From Chloroflexota bacterium (GTDB lineage: Bacteria; Chloroflexota; Limnocylindria; Limnocylindrales; CSP1-4): 35,303 nt of DNA. Shown one piece after another: positions 7,857 through 15,561 of this stretch. The translations under genes were made by a program, and so were the position numbers. Position 1 is the stretch's first letter, and every line of letters begins with the position of its first letter. Below the pieces are notes generated by a model that was given only the letters and a program-made list of their open reading frames with translations, was not told where the DNA came from and did no database searches. The stretch is taken from positions 1 to 35,303 of the forward strand of contig PMYK01000040.1 in NCBI GenBank assembly GCA_003171255.1. The letters run 5' to 3'.

Positions 7857-9155
7857 GTGGCTGATAGAGACAGGCGACCCCGTCGGGCATCGAGGCCGGA
7901 CGCATCGCGTGGACCGTTGCGAGTGGGCATTGCTGTGCTGGCCACGGGTCTCTTGATAGTCGCAGTCGTCGCCCTGCGTGCGGTCGGGCCATTCGCCTCG
8001 GCGGGTGCGACGTCTTCGCCAACCGCGGCCATGCCATCGGCGGCCGTCGCGGTCGCGACACCGAGCACCCCCGGCTCTTCGGAGGTCCCGTCCATCCAGT
8101 CGCCGCCTCCGACGCAGGCTCCCTCGGCCCCCCCTTTCACCACGTCGGGTGTCACGTCGAGCTGGCAGGGCTTCACCTGGAGCCAGCTCGCCGCCGGCAA
8201 CCCCCTTGTGGCGGCCGACCCCGGCATCCAGATGCTTCAGTGGAGCCGAGGGTTCGTGGTCTACGGGACGACGGGTGGCGGAGCCAAGGCATTCGTCTGG
8301 ACCTCTTCGGACGGCCAAACGTGGACCCAGGTCACCTCGATAACGGTCCAACACGTGCTACTGGCGGCCTCGCCGGCCGGCCTCGTGGCCATCGGCGGCG
8401 ATCCTACCCAGGACGCCGGCTCGCAGAAGGTCTGGACCAGCTCGGACGGGATCAAGTGGTCCGACGCCGGGTCGCCGACGGGACTTGGATTCCTGGACTC
8501 GATCGCCGGTACCTCGTCGGGTCTGGTCGCGGTCGAGCACACAGTCACCGGTTCCGGAAAGCTCGCCACGTCGCAGTACGGAGTCGCCCATTCGAATGAC
8601 GGCATCGCCTGGACGTCGGTGGCAGGCGCGCCGGCGTTGTCGGACGAGGTGATCGTCCCGCGCGTCCAGTCGGGCAGCGGTCGCTACTTCCTGCTCGGCG
8701 CTCCCACTGCGTTGAGCGGCAAGGGCGGCGGGGGTGACCTGTGGTGGTCCGATGACGGACAGAAGTGGACCACCGTCGAGTTGCCTTTGTACCCCGCAAG
8801 TCTGGATTTCGGGCGAGACGGGATCGTCCTCCACACCAGCGCGATGTCGGCTCCCGGCGCCGCGGGCATCGAGCTGTCGACCGACGGTGGTAAGACCTGG
8901 CAGGCTGACAGCAAGTTCGGACCGCTTGGCGCCACGACATGCGGGATCGGCGAATGCAGCGCCGGCCCCGACGGAGTGATCGAGTCGAACGGCACGATCT
9001 TCCTCGCGGTCAAGAGCGACGGCCACGCCTGGACCTCGTATGACGGGCGCACCTGGATGTCGATCTCGTGGACCGGCCCAGCCTCAGGGACAGAGCCGAA
9101 CCTGGTCATGCCGCGGGGCGTGGTCGTTGGAAAATCCTACGGGGCCGCCCAATAG
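7857..9155 (+). CDS. Membrane-anchored BNR/Asp-box repeat protein
   Basis: 432 aa from GTG 7857, which has a perfect GGAGGG 7 nt upstream. An ATG at 7821, one base after the previous stop, would add 12 residues and cannot be excluded. A basic N-terminus is followed by one hydrophobic segment (GIAVLATGLLIVAVVALRAV), so the protein is anchored or secreted with the bulk outside. A Pro/Ser/Thr linker follows. At least five copies of the Asp-box pattern S/T-x-D-G-x-x-W then occur: SSDGQTW, SSDGIKW, SDDGQKW, STDGGKTW and SYDGRTW, plus SNDGIAW. These motifs mark blades of a beta-propeller, as in sialidases and photosystem assembly factors. No sialidase catalytic triad is evident, so a binding or scaffold role is more likely. 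Substrate unknown. Confidence 0.85.
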   Translation: MADRDRRPRRASRPDASRGPLRVGIAVLATGLLIVAVVALRAVGPFASAGATSSPTAAMPSAAVAVATPSTPGSSEVPSIQSPPPTQAPSAPPFTTSGVTSSWQGFTWSQLAAGNPLVAADPGIQMLQWSRGFVVYGTTGGGAKAFVWTSSDGQTWTQVTSITVQHVLLAASPAGLVAIGGDPTQDAGSQKVWTSSDGIKWSDAGSPTGLGFLDSIAGTSSGLVAVEHTVTGSGKLATSQYGVAHSNDGIAWTSVAGAPALSDEVIVPRVQSGSGRYFLLGAPTALSGKGGGGDLWWSDDGQKWTTVELPLYPASLDFGRDGIVLHTSAMSAPGAAGIELSTDGGKTWQADSKFGPLGATTCGIGECSAGPDGVIESNGTIFLAVKSDGHAWTSYDGRTWMSISWTGPASGTEPNLVMPRGVVVGKSYGAAQ

Positions 9156-9201
9156 CGCCGCGAGCGCTTCGGGTCTCTCAGACACAGGAAGGACCACGAC
9201 A

Positions 9202-9906
9202 ATGGATCTCGACGGCGCGGTCGTCATCGTCACCGGGGCCTCGTCAGGCATCGGCGCCGCCACTGCCCGACTCGCGGCCGGACGCGGGGCGAAGGTTGTC
9301 CTGGCCGCCCGCCGCGCCGATCGAATCGAGGCGCTGGCGGCCGAGTTGCCGGAGGCGCTCGCCGTGTCGACGGATCTGCGCGACCCGGCTCAGATAGCCG
9401 GCCTGGTGAAGGCAACGCTCGATCGATTCGGACGCGTCGACGTGCTCGTCAACAACGCCGGCCAGGGCCTCCACGTCCCGGTCGAGCAGATCCAGCTCGA
9501 AGACCTGCGATCCGTTACGGAGCTCAACTTCTACGCCCCGCTCCTGGCCATGCAGGCGGTCATTCCGGCGATGCGCAAGCAGGGCGCCGGCGCGATCGTG
9601 AACGTCAGCTCCATGACCTCGCGCATGGTGCTGCCGGGAGTCGGCGGCTACTCGGCCACGAAGTCGGCACTCAACATGCTCTCCGGGGTTGCCCGCCGCG
9701 AGCTCGCGCCCGACGGCATCGTGGTGTCGCTCGTCTACCCGTCCGTGACCGCCACGGAGTTCCACCAGTCGCTGGCCGCGGGTGGCCGCGTCGGCGGCGG
9801 CAGGTCGCCGGTCAAGCCTCACACGGCGGAATCTGTGGCCGAGGCGATCCTGGGCGTCATCGCGTCCGGCGAGGAAGAGGTCCTCCTCACGCAGGACTGG
9901 GGCTAA
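9202..9906 (+). CDS. Short-chain dehydrogenase/reductase (SDR)
   Basis: 234 aa, ATG at 9202 with aggaagga about 8 nt upstream. The Rossmann cofactor motif TGASSGIG lies at 11-18; AARR at 36-39 after strand 2, with basic residues, suggests NADP(H) preference. NNAG is at 84-87. The catalytic set is complete: N109 region (ELNFYAP), S137 (NVSSMTS), Y150 and K154 (YSATK). This is a classical SDR of normal length acting in the cytosol. The C-terminal half (VVSLVYPSVTATEFHQSL) matches the DltE/YqjQ-like oxidoreductases of broad or unknown substrate. The gene lies 46 nt after the BNR gene; no pathway partner is adjacent, so the substrate cannot be named. Confidence 0.93.
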   Translation: MDLDGAVVIVTGASSGIGAATARLAAGRGAKVVLAARRADRIEALAAELPEALAVSTDLRDPAQIAGLVKATLDRFGRVDVLVNNAGQGLHVPVEQIQLEDLRSVTELNFYAPLLAMQAVIPAMRKQGAGAIVNVSSMTSRMVLPGVGGYSATKSALNMLSGVARRELAPDGIVVSLVYPSVTATEFHQSLAAGGRVGGGRSPVKPHTAESVAEAILGVIASGEEEVLLTQDWG

Positions 9907-9942
9907 AGCCTGGTCGGAGTCACTCGGGGCTCAGCCGCTGCG

Positions 9943-9970
9943 TGGTCGGGGCGAGAGGATTTGAACCTCC
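9943..9970 (-). pseudogene. 3' end of a tRNA gene (T-arm, acceptor strand, CCA), probably tRNA-Pro
   Basis: Read on the minus strand, GGAGG (9970-9966), loop TTCAAAT (9965-9959) and CCTCT (9958-9954) form a proper 5-bp/7-nt T-arm. It is followed by CGCCCCG (9953-9947), discriminator A and CCA. The CGCCCCG-A-CCA end is typical of tRNA-Pro. The matching 5' acceptor strand CGGGGCG, the D-arm and the anticodon arm are not found within the next 120 nt. A tRNA 3' end without its 5' half is the usual footprint of an attachment site left by an integrative element. Confidence 0.6.
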
Positions 9971-10000
9971 GATCACGCAGCCAACGGATGAGACCACAAA

Positions 10001-10030
10001 GAGACGGCGAGCCTTGCGGCCCGCCGTCTC
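10001..10030 (-). terminator. Strong hairpin between SDR and doxX
   Basis: GAGACGGCG (10001-10009) pairs perfectly with CGCCGTCTC (10022-10030) around a 12-nt loop. On the minus strand the stem is followed by TTTG, so it probably terminates the DoxX gene and may also stop plus-strand reads from the SDR gene. Confidence 0.55.
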
Positions 10031-10089
10031 GAGGTGCAGGGGGAAAAGTGTGAGGTAACTCTCCCTGCCTCTGGTCTTCGGAAGAAGCG

Positions 10090-10602
10090 TTATCCGAGCG
10101 CGTACTTGACGACCGGGATGCGCTGCGTGATCGCGAGCTTGGCCACTGCCGTGTCGAGGGCGTAGGCCCCGGCACCGACGAAGGCGATCGTACCGGCGAC
10201 GACGCCGTACATGAGCTGCTCGTTGATCGGGCCGGTCGCGAAGCTCCAGTTGGCCACATAGAAGAGAGCCATCATCACGGCGCCGGCGAGACCGGCGAAG
10301 CGAGTCGCCAGGCCGAGGATCAGCGCGATGCCGACGGCGCACTCACCGAAGACGACGAGCGTGTCGATGAGGGACATGAGACCGGCGTTGCCGGCGAGAG
10401 AGACCCAGAAGGGGTGAGTGGGATTGACGACCGCCTTGGGGTCGCTGCCCAGCCACGCTCCGGTGGTCGCGAACTTGAGGAAGCCGGCCGCCGTGAAGGG
10501 CGTACCGCTGGCCCACATGAAGAACTTGTCGAGGCCGGCAAAGAGGAAGCCGAACCCTACGACTGCCCTTAGAACGAAGATGCCGCGATCCTTCGTTTCC
10601 AC
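10090..10602 (-). CDS. DoxX-family integral membrane protein
   Basis: 170 aa from GTG 10602, chosen because AGGGA lies 6 nt upstream; a GTG at 10617 would add five residues. The sequence shows the DoxX/DoxD layout: a first helix RGIFVLRAVVGFGFLFAGL followed by KFFMW, an extracytoplasmic loop, then three more hydrophobic helices (LIDTLVVFGECAVGIALILG, FAGLAGAVMMALFYVANW, YGVVAGTIAFVGAGAYALD). DoxX-like proteins sit in the membrane, and some are subunits of thiosulfate:quinone oxidoreductase or work with redox partners; no such partner is adjacent. The upstream region is unusually AT-rich and carries two 40-bp repeats, so regulated expression is likely. Confidence 0.88.
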   Translation of the reverse strand: METKDRGIFVLRAVVGFGFLFAGLDKFFMWASGTPFTAAGFLKFATTGAWLGSDPKAVVNPTHPFWVSLAGNAGLMSLIDTLVVFGECAVGIALILGLATRFAGLAGAVMMALFYVANWSFATGPINEQLMYGVVAGTIAFVGAGAYALDTAVAKLAITQRIPVVKYALG

Positions 10603-10617
10603 TGCTATTCCCTGCAC

Positions 10618-10926
10618 CTTTCACTGCCGGTCTGCCATCCCGGGTTATCCCGGGCGCCAGACCCATCAAGTCGATGGCTCGAATGTATAGGACGTAAGTG
10701 TTTAGAAGGGGTGCCGTTGGTCCCAAACGGAGTGGGCCAGTCGGACTCTAAATACCATTGGAGTCAGTGTTTGTTGTTTAGGGCAAGCTGTGGGCGATGA
10801 TCGGTAATGTATATGAGATTAGTTAGCATTCGCCCGAAGTGAGGCGTCGGCGATGCTCGGTAACGTATATGCGCTTAGTTAACATTCGCGCTCACAGAGA
10901 ACCCGACGACTACGACGGGCCGTCCA
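10618..10926. other. AT-rich intergenic region upstream of doxX
   Basis: 309 nt with no supportable gene. It holds a minus-strand TATACA (about 10683-10688) that could be the doxX -10 box, an imperfect CCGTT/AACGG hairpin near 10713-10730, a GACTC/GAGTC pair near 10744-10765, and the two 40-bp direct repeats listed separately. Its base composition is clearly lower in GC than its surroundings. Confidence 0.5.
10794..10889. repeat. Two 40-bp AT-rich direct repeats
   Basis: Copies at 10794-10833 and 10850-10889 match at 35 of 40 positions, with start points 56 bp apart. Both run from gcgatg to cattcgc, so the unit ends form a partial inverted pair, and both carry gtatatg and tagtta cores. The spacing and AT-richness suggest a tandem binding site. 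They lie about 190 nt upstream of doxX. Confidence 0.7.
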
Positions 10927-12759
10927 TCAGCTGGATGCGAGCCAGCCCTGGATGCGGCCGCGGAGGTCTGAATGGGCACCGGGCGGGAGGCGGACGCCGA
11001 CCCGGGCGTCAGGGTCTACGGCCGAAACGCGGGAGGGAGCCGCGGTCACCGCGAAGCCTGCGCTGGTGAGGAGCCGCTCGGCCACTCCCCGGCGCACCGC
11101 CCGGGGCAGCGGATCCAGCGGGTCGCGCTCGGCGACGGCGTGAAGCGCGACCAGCGCGCGGCCCCGGCGGTCCTGCTCGTCGACGAGGGCCCTCAGCATT
11201 GCCGTGGCCAGGCCTCGGCGCCGCCACTCCGGGGCCACGCCCAGCGCCACGAGCCGGTCCACGCCGTCGAGTGGCGCGGGCATCGGCACCGCCAGAGCAA
11301 TGCCCACCAGCCACTCCCCGTTGACGGCGCCGGCGGCCACGCCGCTTTCTCGGAGCGCCGCTTGGAGCAGGGCGGCCCCGACTCGCGCATCGGCCGGGGC
11401 GATGACCCGAGCCGCGACGCGCAGGCGATCGAGCATCTCGAGCGTGAGGGGCGAAACCACGGTCGGCGCGGCCCGCGGCGGCTGGCCGCTCGCCACTCCC
11501 GACCTCGCCACTCCCGACCCGGCCGGCGGCGCTTCTGCTGCCGGCGCTGCGCTGGACGGACTGACCGGCGCGGCCTCGTCGAAGCGCCACCAACCTCGAT
11601 CTTCGGCAACGCTCAGCAGGGCCGGCACCATGACCGATCGAACAAGTTCGACCGTTCGTCCGGCCTTCTCGGCCGCGGCCGGGCTGACGGATCGGGGCGT
11701 CGCCAGGCCTGGCGCGTCGTCAAAGGCCTCGGGCAGCGGGGCGTCGTCCCAGCGAGCGGCGTCGCCTTCCCAGCGCGCTCGCCAGTCCTCCGGCAGCCTC
11801 GACGGCGTCTCCCGGTGCGCGCCTGCCAGCCAGGTCAGCGCCCAGACCCGCGGCACGACGCGGTAGACGGCATAGCCGCCGCCGCCCGTCGCGAGCCACC
11901 GCCCGCCGGCATATCGATGCGCGATCCGATCGACCAGCCGGGCCGCCTCGCCCATCGCCGTTGTCGTCAGCGCCAGGTGCGCCAGGGGATCCCAGACGTG
12001 GCCGTCCGCGCCGTGCTGGCTGACCACGATGTCGGGCCCGAAGGCAGCGGCCAGAGGCGGAACCACGGCCCGCACCGCCGCGAGCCACGCATCGGGACCC
12101 GTGAGCGGCTCGAGCGGCACATTGACCGAGGTCCCCGCCGCGCTCCCCTCCCCTATCTCGCCGACGAACCCCGTCCCAGGGAAGAGCGCCCGGCCCGACT
12201 CGTGGAACGAGATCGTCATGACGCCCGGATCCGTGTAGTGCAGCGCCTGGACGCCGTCGCCGTGATGGACGTCGAGGTCGACGTAGATGACGCGCAGCCC
12301 ATCGCGTCGGGCTCGGGCGATGGCCAGGGCCACGTCGTTGTAGACGCAGAAGCCGCTCGCCCGCGACCGCATGGCGTGGTGCAGTCCGCCGCCCGGCTGA
12401 TAGGCATGCTCCACGTCGCCGCGCAGGATCGCCTCGACGGCCCGGATCGATCCGCCCGCGACCGTCGCCGCCGCCTCATGCATGCCTGCGAAGGCCGGAT
12501 CGTCGCCCGGTCCGATGCCGGCCTCGGGCGGCCCACCCGGGTCGGCGGAGAAGCGGCGCACCGTGGCGATGTAGTCGGCCGTGTGAAGCCACTCCAGCTC
12601 GTCGATCGCCGCGGGTTCGGGCGCGAGACCGGGCTCAGCCCCGACGGCGCGCAGCAGCTCGATCCCCGGCCCGAAACGCCTGGGGCTGAGCGGGTGCCGC
12701 GGCCCGAAGTCGTACGTCAGCGAACGCGGCCCGTAAACCAGGAGCGGACCCTCAACCAT
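10927..12759 (-). CDS. AcuC-type deacetylase fused to a GNAT acetyltransferase
   Basis: 610 aa, ATG start at 12759. Residues 1-390 are a class I histone-deacetylase-like enzyme: RHPLSPRR near 21-28, HH at 127-128 (GGGLHHAM), the zinc site D163 and H165 (YVDLDVHHGDGV), D252 (SQHGADGH) and catalytic Y296 (GGGGY). All expected catalytic residues are present. A Pro/Ala/Ser linker at about 395-433 leads to a GNAT domain (about 445-600) with the acetyl-CoA motif LVALGVAPEWRRRGLATAM at 503-521. In Bacillus, AcuC and the acetyltransferase AcuA are separate proteins that switch acetyl-CoA synthetase off and on; here both activities are joined in one chain. The target is not adjacent and is unknown. 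The linker DNA carries a 15-bp direct repeat, suggesting an expanded hinge. Confidence 0.9.
   Translation of the reverse strand: MVEGPLLVYGPRSLTYDFGPRHPLSPRRFGPGIELLRAVGAEPGLAPEPAAIDELEWLHTADYIATVRRFSADPGGPPEAGIGPGDDPAFAGMHEAAATVAGGSIRAVEAILRGDVEHAYQPGGGLHHAMRSRASGFCVYNDVALAIARARRDGLRVIYVDLDVHHGDGVQALHYTDPGVMTISFHESGRALFPGTGFVGEIGEGSAAGTSVNVPLEPLTGPDAWLAAVRAVVPPLAAAFGPDIVVSQHGADGHVWDPLAHLALTTTAMGEAARLVDRIAHRYAGGRWLATGGGGYAVYRVVPRVWALTWLAGAHRETPSRLPEDWRARWEGDAARWDDAPLPEAFDDAPGLATPRSVSPAAAEKAGRTVELVRSVMVPALLSVAEDRGWWRFDEAAPVSPSSAAPAAEAPPAGSGVARSGVASGQPPRAAPTVVSPLTLEMLDRLRVAARVIAPADARVGAALLQAALRESGVAAGAVNGEWLVGIALAVPMPAPLDGVDRLVALGVAPEWRRRGLATAMLRALVDEQDRRGRALVALHAVAERDPLDPLPRAVRRGVAERLLTSAGFAVTAAPSRVSAVDPDARVGVRLPPGAHSDLRGRIQGWLASS
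11489..11518. repeat. 15-bp perfect direct repeat inside the fusion linker
   Basis: CTCGCCACTCCCGAC occurs twice in tandem (11489-11503, 11504-11518) and codes for the repeated SGVA of the linker at about residues 416-424. Its cgccactc core is also the core of the intergenic satellite at 22.16-22.30 kb. Confidence 0.8.
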
Positions 12760-12855
12760 GGCTCACCACGGTCCAATCATCGCGCACCTCGCGGGTTCCG
12801 TCTGCGGTCGGGGCGCCGGCATTCTGGTGGCTTCATAGGAAGGACGTTGCGGCGC

Positions 12856-12955
12856 GAAACCGGGCCAATCTCCGCTCATCTTCACCGTGGGTGATGCTAT
12901 GGCACCCAACCGGCCGAATCCCCGCTCATCTTCGCGGGGGGCGATATTGCGGAAC
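12856..12955. repeat. Two imperfect 50-bp tandem repeats with a hairpin
   Basis: Copies at 12856-12905 and 12906-12955 agree at about 36 of 50 positions and share the exact core CCGCTCATCTTC. In the second copy CCCCGC (12920-12925) and GCGGGG (12934-12939) form a perfect 6-bp hairpin with loop TCATCTTC. The rest of the 417-nt gap between 12760 and 13176 shows no convincing gene. The function of the repeats is unknown. Confidence 0.6.
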
Positions 12956-13164
12956 CGTGCGGTCGCCTCGGAGGGTGGGCGCATCCTCGTCGACCGGCGG
13001 CCGAGCGTACAAATCTCGAGCGCTCGGGGCGCCACGCCTCGCCCTGGGCTCCCGCGCTCGTGTTGCATCACCGGGGGTGACGATGAGCAATTGGGAGGGG
13101 CGGGCCGGCCGGAGGACCGCCGCCAGGACGCGCCATCGCCTGGCAGCCGGCGGGCGCGCGGGGT

Positions 13165-13170
13165 TACGCT
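13165..13170 (+). promoter_or_regulatory. -10 box directly before the GNAT start
   Basis: TACGCT lies 6 nt before the ATG at 13177, with no ribosome binding site between. This arrangement is typical of leaderless mRNAs. Confidence 0.45.
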
Positions 13171-13176
13171 GCCGCC

Positions 13177-13704
13177 ATGACCGCGCGCCAAACCACGTTC
13201 CTCATCCGCCCCGTTCGTCCCGAGGAGTACGAGGCTCTCGGCGAGCTGATCGTCGCTGCCTACCACTCCCTGCCCGACGTGAGGAACCACCAGGAGAGCT
13301 ACGACCGCCGGCTTCGCGACGTGACCACGCGCACCGAGGTTTCCTCCGTTCTGGTCGCCGTCGGCCCCGGCGTCGAGCTGCTCGGCGGCGTGACCTACGT
13401 CCGCGGCTCCGACGACCCCTACTCCGAAGGGCTGCGCGAGGGCGAGGCCGGCATGCGAATGCTCGCCGTCCATCCGGCAAGACAGCGCCATGGGATCGGT
13501 CGAGCGCTGACGCAAGCCTGTCTGGAACGAGCCCACGCAGCCGGACGGAAGCGCCTGGTCCTGCACACGGGCTCGTGGATGCCGGGCGCGATCCGCCTCT
13601 ACGAGCGAATGGGTTTCGTTCGCAGACCAGACATCGACTTCACTCCGGCGCCCGGAATCGACCTGATCGCCTACTCGTTCGAGCTGAGAGCAGTGACCGA
13701 GTAG
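13177..13704 (+). CDS. GNAT-family N-acetyltransferase
   Basis: 175 aa, ATG at 13177. The GNAT fold is clear: FLIRPVRPEEYEALGELI as strand 1 and helix 1, then VLVAVG and GVTYVRG, followed by motif A MRMLAVHPARQRHGIGRALT, in which Q-R-H-G-I-G forms the acetyl-CoA pyrophosphate loop, and the C-terminal IRLYERMGFVRR (motif B). It transfers an acyl group from acyl-CoA to an amine in the cytosol; the substrate cannot be read from sequence. It ends 17 nt before the convergent MFS gene. The TAnnnT box 6 nt before the ATG suggests a leaderless transcript. Confidence 0.92.
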   Translation: MTARQTTFLIRPVRPEEYEALGELIVAAYHSLPDVRNHQESYDRRLRDVTTRTEVSSVLVAVGPGVELLGGVTYVRGSDDPYSEGLREGEAGMRMLAVHPARQRHGIGRALTQACLERAHAAGRKRLVLHTGSWMPGAIRLYERMGFVRRPDIDFTPAPGIDLIAYSFELRAVTE

Positions 13705-13721
13705 CGCGACAACCGTGCGGT

Positions 13722-15044
13722 CTACCCGCCGATCGGCTCGCGGACGGGCGCCGTCGTTGGGGCGTCTGCTCCACCGCCGCGGCCCTTGCCGATGCCCGCG
13801 ACGCGGCCCTGGAGCACGGCGATCGCGGCGACGACCGTGACTACCGCCGCCAGGGCGCCATCCATGAAGACCGAGACGGGCGTTCCAAAGGTCGCGGCGA
13901 CGCCCCCGGTGAACCCGCTTCCGATTGGCGTGGAGCCCGAGAAGACGGTCGTGTAGACGCTCATGACGCGGCCGCGCAGGGGCCCGGGAACTGTCACCTG
14001 GACCAGTGAGTTGGCGGTCGCAGCCATGGCGATTGCGCCTATGCCGACGAAGAACATCGCCACGAGGGCGATCGGATAGAGCGTCACCGCCGAGAAGATG
14101 ATCTCAGCGACCGACAGCATCGCGGCCCCGCCGAGGAGGACACGGACCATCGGGCGACGCAACGAAGCTACGACGAGGGCGGAAATGAGAGCGCCAAGCC
14201 CCATGGCGGTCGTCAGGAAGCCGAGGCCAACAGGTCCGACATTGAGAACACCGCCGGCCATGGCGGGAAGAATGACGTTGAAGTTCATGCCGAAGGTGGA
14301 GACCAGACCGACGACGCCGACCGCGAGCAGTACGACGGGCGTCCGGCGGACGTAGATCAGACCCTCGGCCAGGTTCTCGCGGACCGCGGAGATGGTCGTG
14401 GGCATGGCCAGGCGATCTGCGGGCACGAGCTCGGAGTCGCGCATCATGAGCAGCCCGATGATGACGGCGATATAGCTGAGGCCGTTCAAGAGGAAACAGA
14501 GCGCCATCCCCACACTGGCGATCAGGAGGCCCGCGACGGCCGGACCCACAATCCGGGCGCCGTTGAAGACGGCCGAATTGAGCGCGACCGCGTTGGCCAC
14601 GTCTTCGCGGCCGACCATCTCAATGACGAACGACTGGCGCGTCGGCATGTCCACCGCGTTGACCACCCCCAGCACGAAGCCGAGGACGAAGATATGCCAC
14701 ACCTGCACCGAGCCGGTGAAGACGAGGACCGACAGAACGAGCGCGAGGATGCCGGCCGCAATCTGGGTGAAGACAATGGTCCGACGCTTCGGCCAGAGGT
14801 CGGCGATCATCCCGCCGAACAATCCGAGCACGAGGACCGGCAGGAACTGGGCCACTCCCAGCAGGCCGAGGAAGAGCGCCCCGTTCGCCTTGCCCACCAG
14901 GCTGAACATCAGCCACTGCTGCGCCAGCGACTGCATCCACGTGCCGATGAGCGAGACAAGCTGGCCGACGAAGAAGAACCGGAAGTTGCGGTGCCGGAGC
15001 GCTCGGCCGCCGGCCGTCATCCGGACTCGCCCGCCTATCATCAT
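13722..15044 (-). CDS. MFS transporter, DHA3/EntS-type exporter
   Basis: 440 aa with about 12 hydrophobic segments. The N-terminus RALRHRNFRFFFVGQLVSLIG and the loop GGMIADLWPKRRTIVFTQ (motif A between helices 2 and 3) are typical of the MFS_3/enterobactin-exporter-like family. The second half has RRPMVRVLLGG and LVQVTVPGPLRGRVMSVYT, also typical of this group. It should export a small molecule or drug using the proton gradient. The ATG overlaps the merR stop by 4 nt (ATGA), so regulator and exporter are one operon. The C-terminus is a short Gly/Pro-rich tail. Confidence 0.93.
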   Translation of the reverse strand: MMIGGRVRMTAGGRALRHRNFRFFFVGQLVSLIGTWMQSLAQQWLMFSLVGKANGALFLGLLGVAQFLPVLVLGLFGGMIADLWPKRRTIVFTQIAAGILALVLSVLVFTGSVQVWHIFVLGFVLGVVNAVDMPTRQSFVIEMVGREDVANAVALNSAVFNGARIVGPAVAGLLIASVGMALCFLLNGLSYIAVIIGLLMMRDSELVPADRLAMPTTISAVRENLAEGLIYVRRTPVVLLAVGVVGLVSTFGMNFNVILPAMAGGVLNVGPVGLGFLTTAMGLGALISALVVASLRRPMVRVLLGGAAMLSVAEIIFSAVTLYPIALVAMFFVGIGAIAMAATANSLVQVTVPGPLRGRVMSVYTTVFSGSTPIGSGFTGGVAATFGTPVSVFMDGALAAVVTVVAAIAVLQGRVAGIGKGRGGGADAPTTAPVREPIGG

Positions 15045-15517
15045 CGGGCGCTCTCCGGTCCGCTCGACTCGAGCTCGTTGATCCTCGCGGCCGTCCCGGT
15101 CCGACGGCCTTCGGTCTCGTCCACCATCGCCTGGAGTCGCTCGATCTTGGTCCTCAGCATCTCGATCTGGTGGTCGAAGCGGGCGAGTCGATCGTGCAGG
15201 ATCCGCATCCGCTCTACGGGATCTGTGGTGGCGTGGTACTCGGCGTGGCCGCGCTCGCGGGCGGCCTCGTCCTCGAGCATCTGGGCGATCTCGGCGAGCG
15301 AGAAGCCTGCGTCGTCGCGCAGGGCCTTGATGAAGCGGAGCCGCTCCACGTCCGTATCGTCGTAGAGTCGGTAGTCGCCGTCCGAACGGGCGGCGGGCTT
15401 GAGCAGCCCCAGCTCCTCGTAGTAGCGCACCGAGCGAGGCGTCAGCCTGACCTCGGCGGCCGCCTCCTGGATGCGTATCAACCGGCCGGCCGCGACCGGT
15501 CCTTCTTTCGTGGTCAT
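15041..15517 (-). CDS. MerR-family transcriptional regulator
   Basis: 158 aa, ATG at 15517. The N-terminal winged helix (about 14-80) has IQEAAAEVRLTPRSVRYYEE followed by LGLLKPAARSDGDYRLYDD, the canonical MerR pattern. The region 80-150 is a heptad-rich dimerisation coiled coil (RMRILHDRLARFDHQIEMLR, TKIERLQAMVDE). There is no metal-binding Cys set, so the signal is probably an organic molecule sensed through the protein or its exporter partner. It is translationally coupled to the MFS gene and probably controls it. TAGGAT ends 6 nt before the ATG, and a palindrome lies immediately upstream, pointing to autoregulation of a leaderless mRNA. Confidence 0.94.
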   Translation of the reverse strand: MTTKEGPVAAGRLIRIQEAAAEVRLTPRSVRYYEELGLLKPAARSDGDYRLYDDTDVERLRFIKALRDDAGFSLAEIAQMLEDEAARERGHAEYHATTDPVERMRILHDRLARFDHQIEMLRTKIERLQAMVDETEGRRTGTAARINELESSGPESAR

Positions 15518-15523
15518 GGTCGA

Positions 15524-15561
15524 ATCCTACCCCAACCTTGCCGTTTACGTGAGAGTTGGGG
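15524..15561 (-). promoter_or_regulatory. merR promoter and operator palindrome
   Basis: On the minus strand TAGGAT (15529-15524) lies 6 nt before the merR ATG. Directly upstream, CCCCAAC (15530-15536) and GTTGGGG (15555-15561) form a perfect 7-bp inverted repeat around an 18-nt spacer. The spacer contains a second imperfect palindrome, TTGCCGTTTACGTGAG, of the kind MerR proteins bind. Binding by this MerR is inference. Confidence 0.6.

Noticed and set aside
10972-12894. 640-aa plus-strand frame opposite the deacetylase-GNAT gene
   Set aside because: Arg/Gly-rich antisense sequence without domains; the minus strand carries complete HDAC and GNAT motifs.
12763-13566. 267-aa minus-strand frame opposite the GNAT gene
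   Set aside because: It runs across an intergenic repeat and antisense to a clear GNAT enzyme, and no protein motifs are seen.
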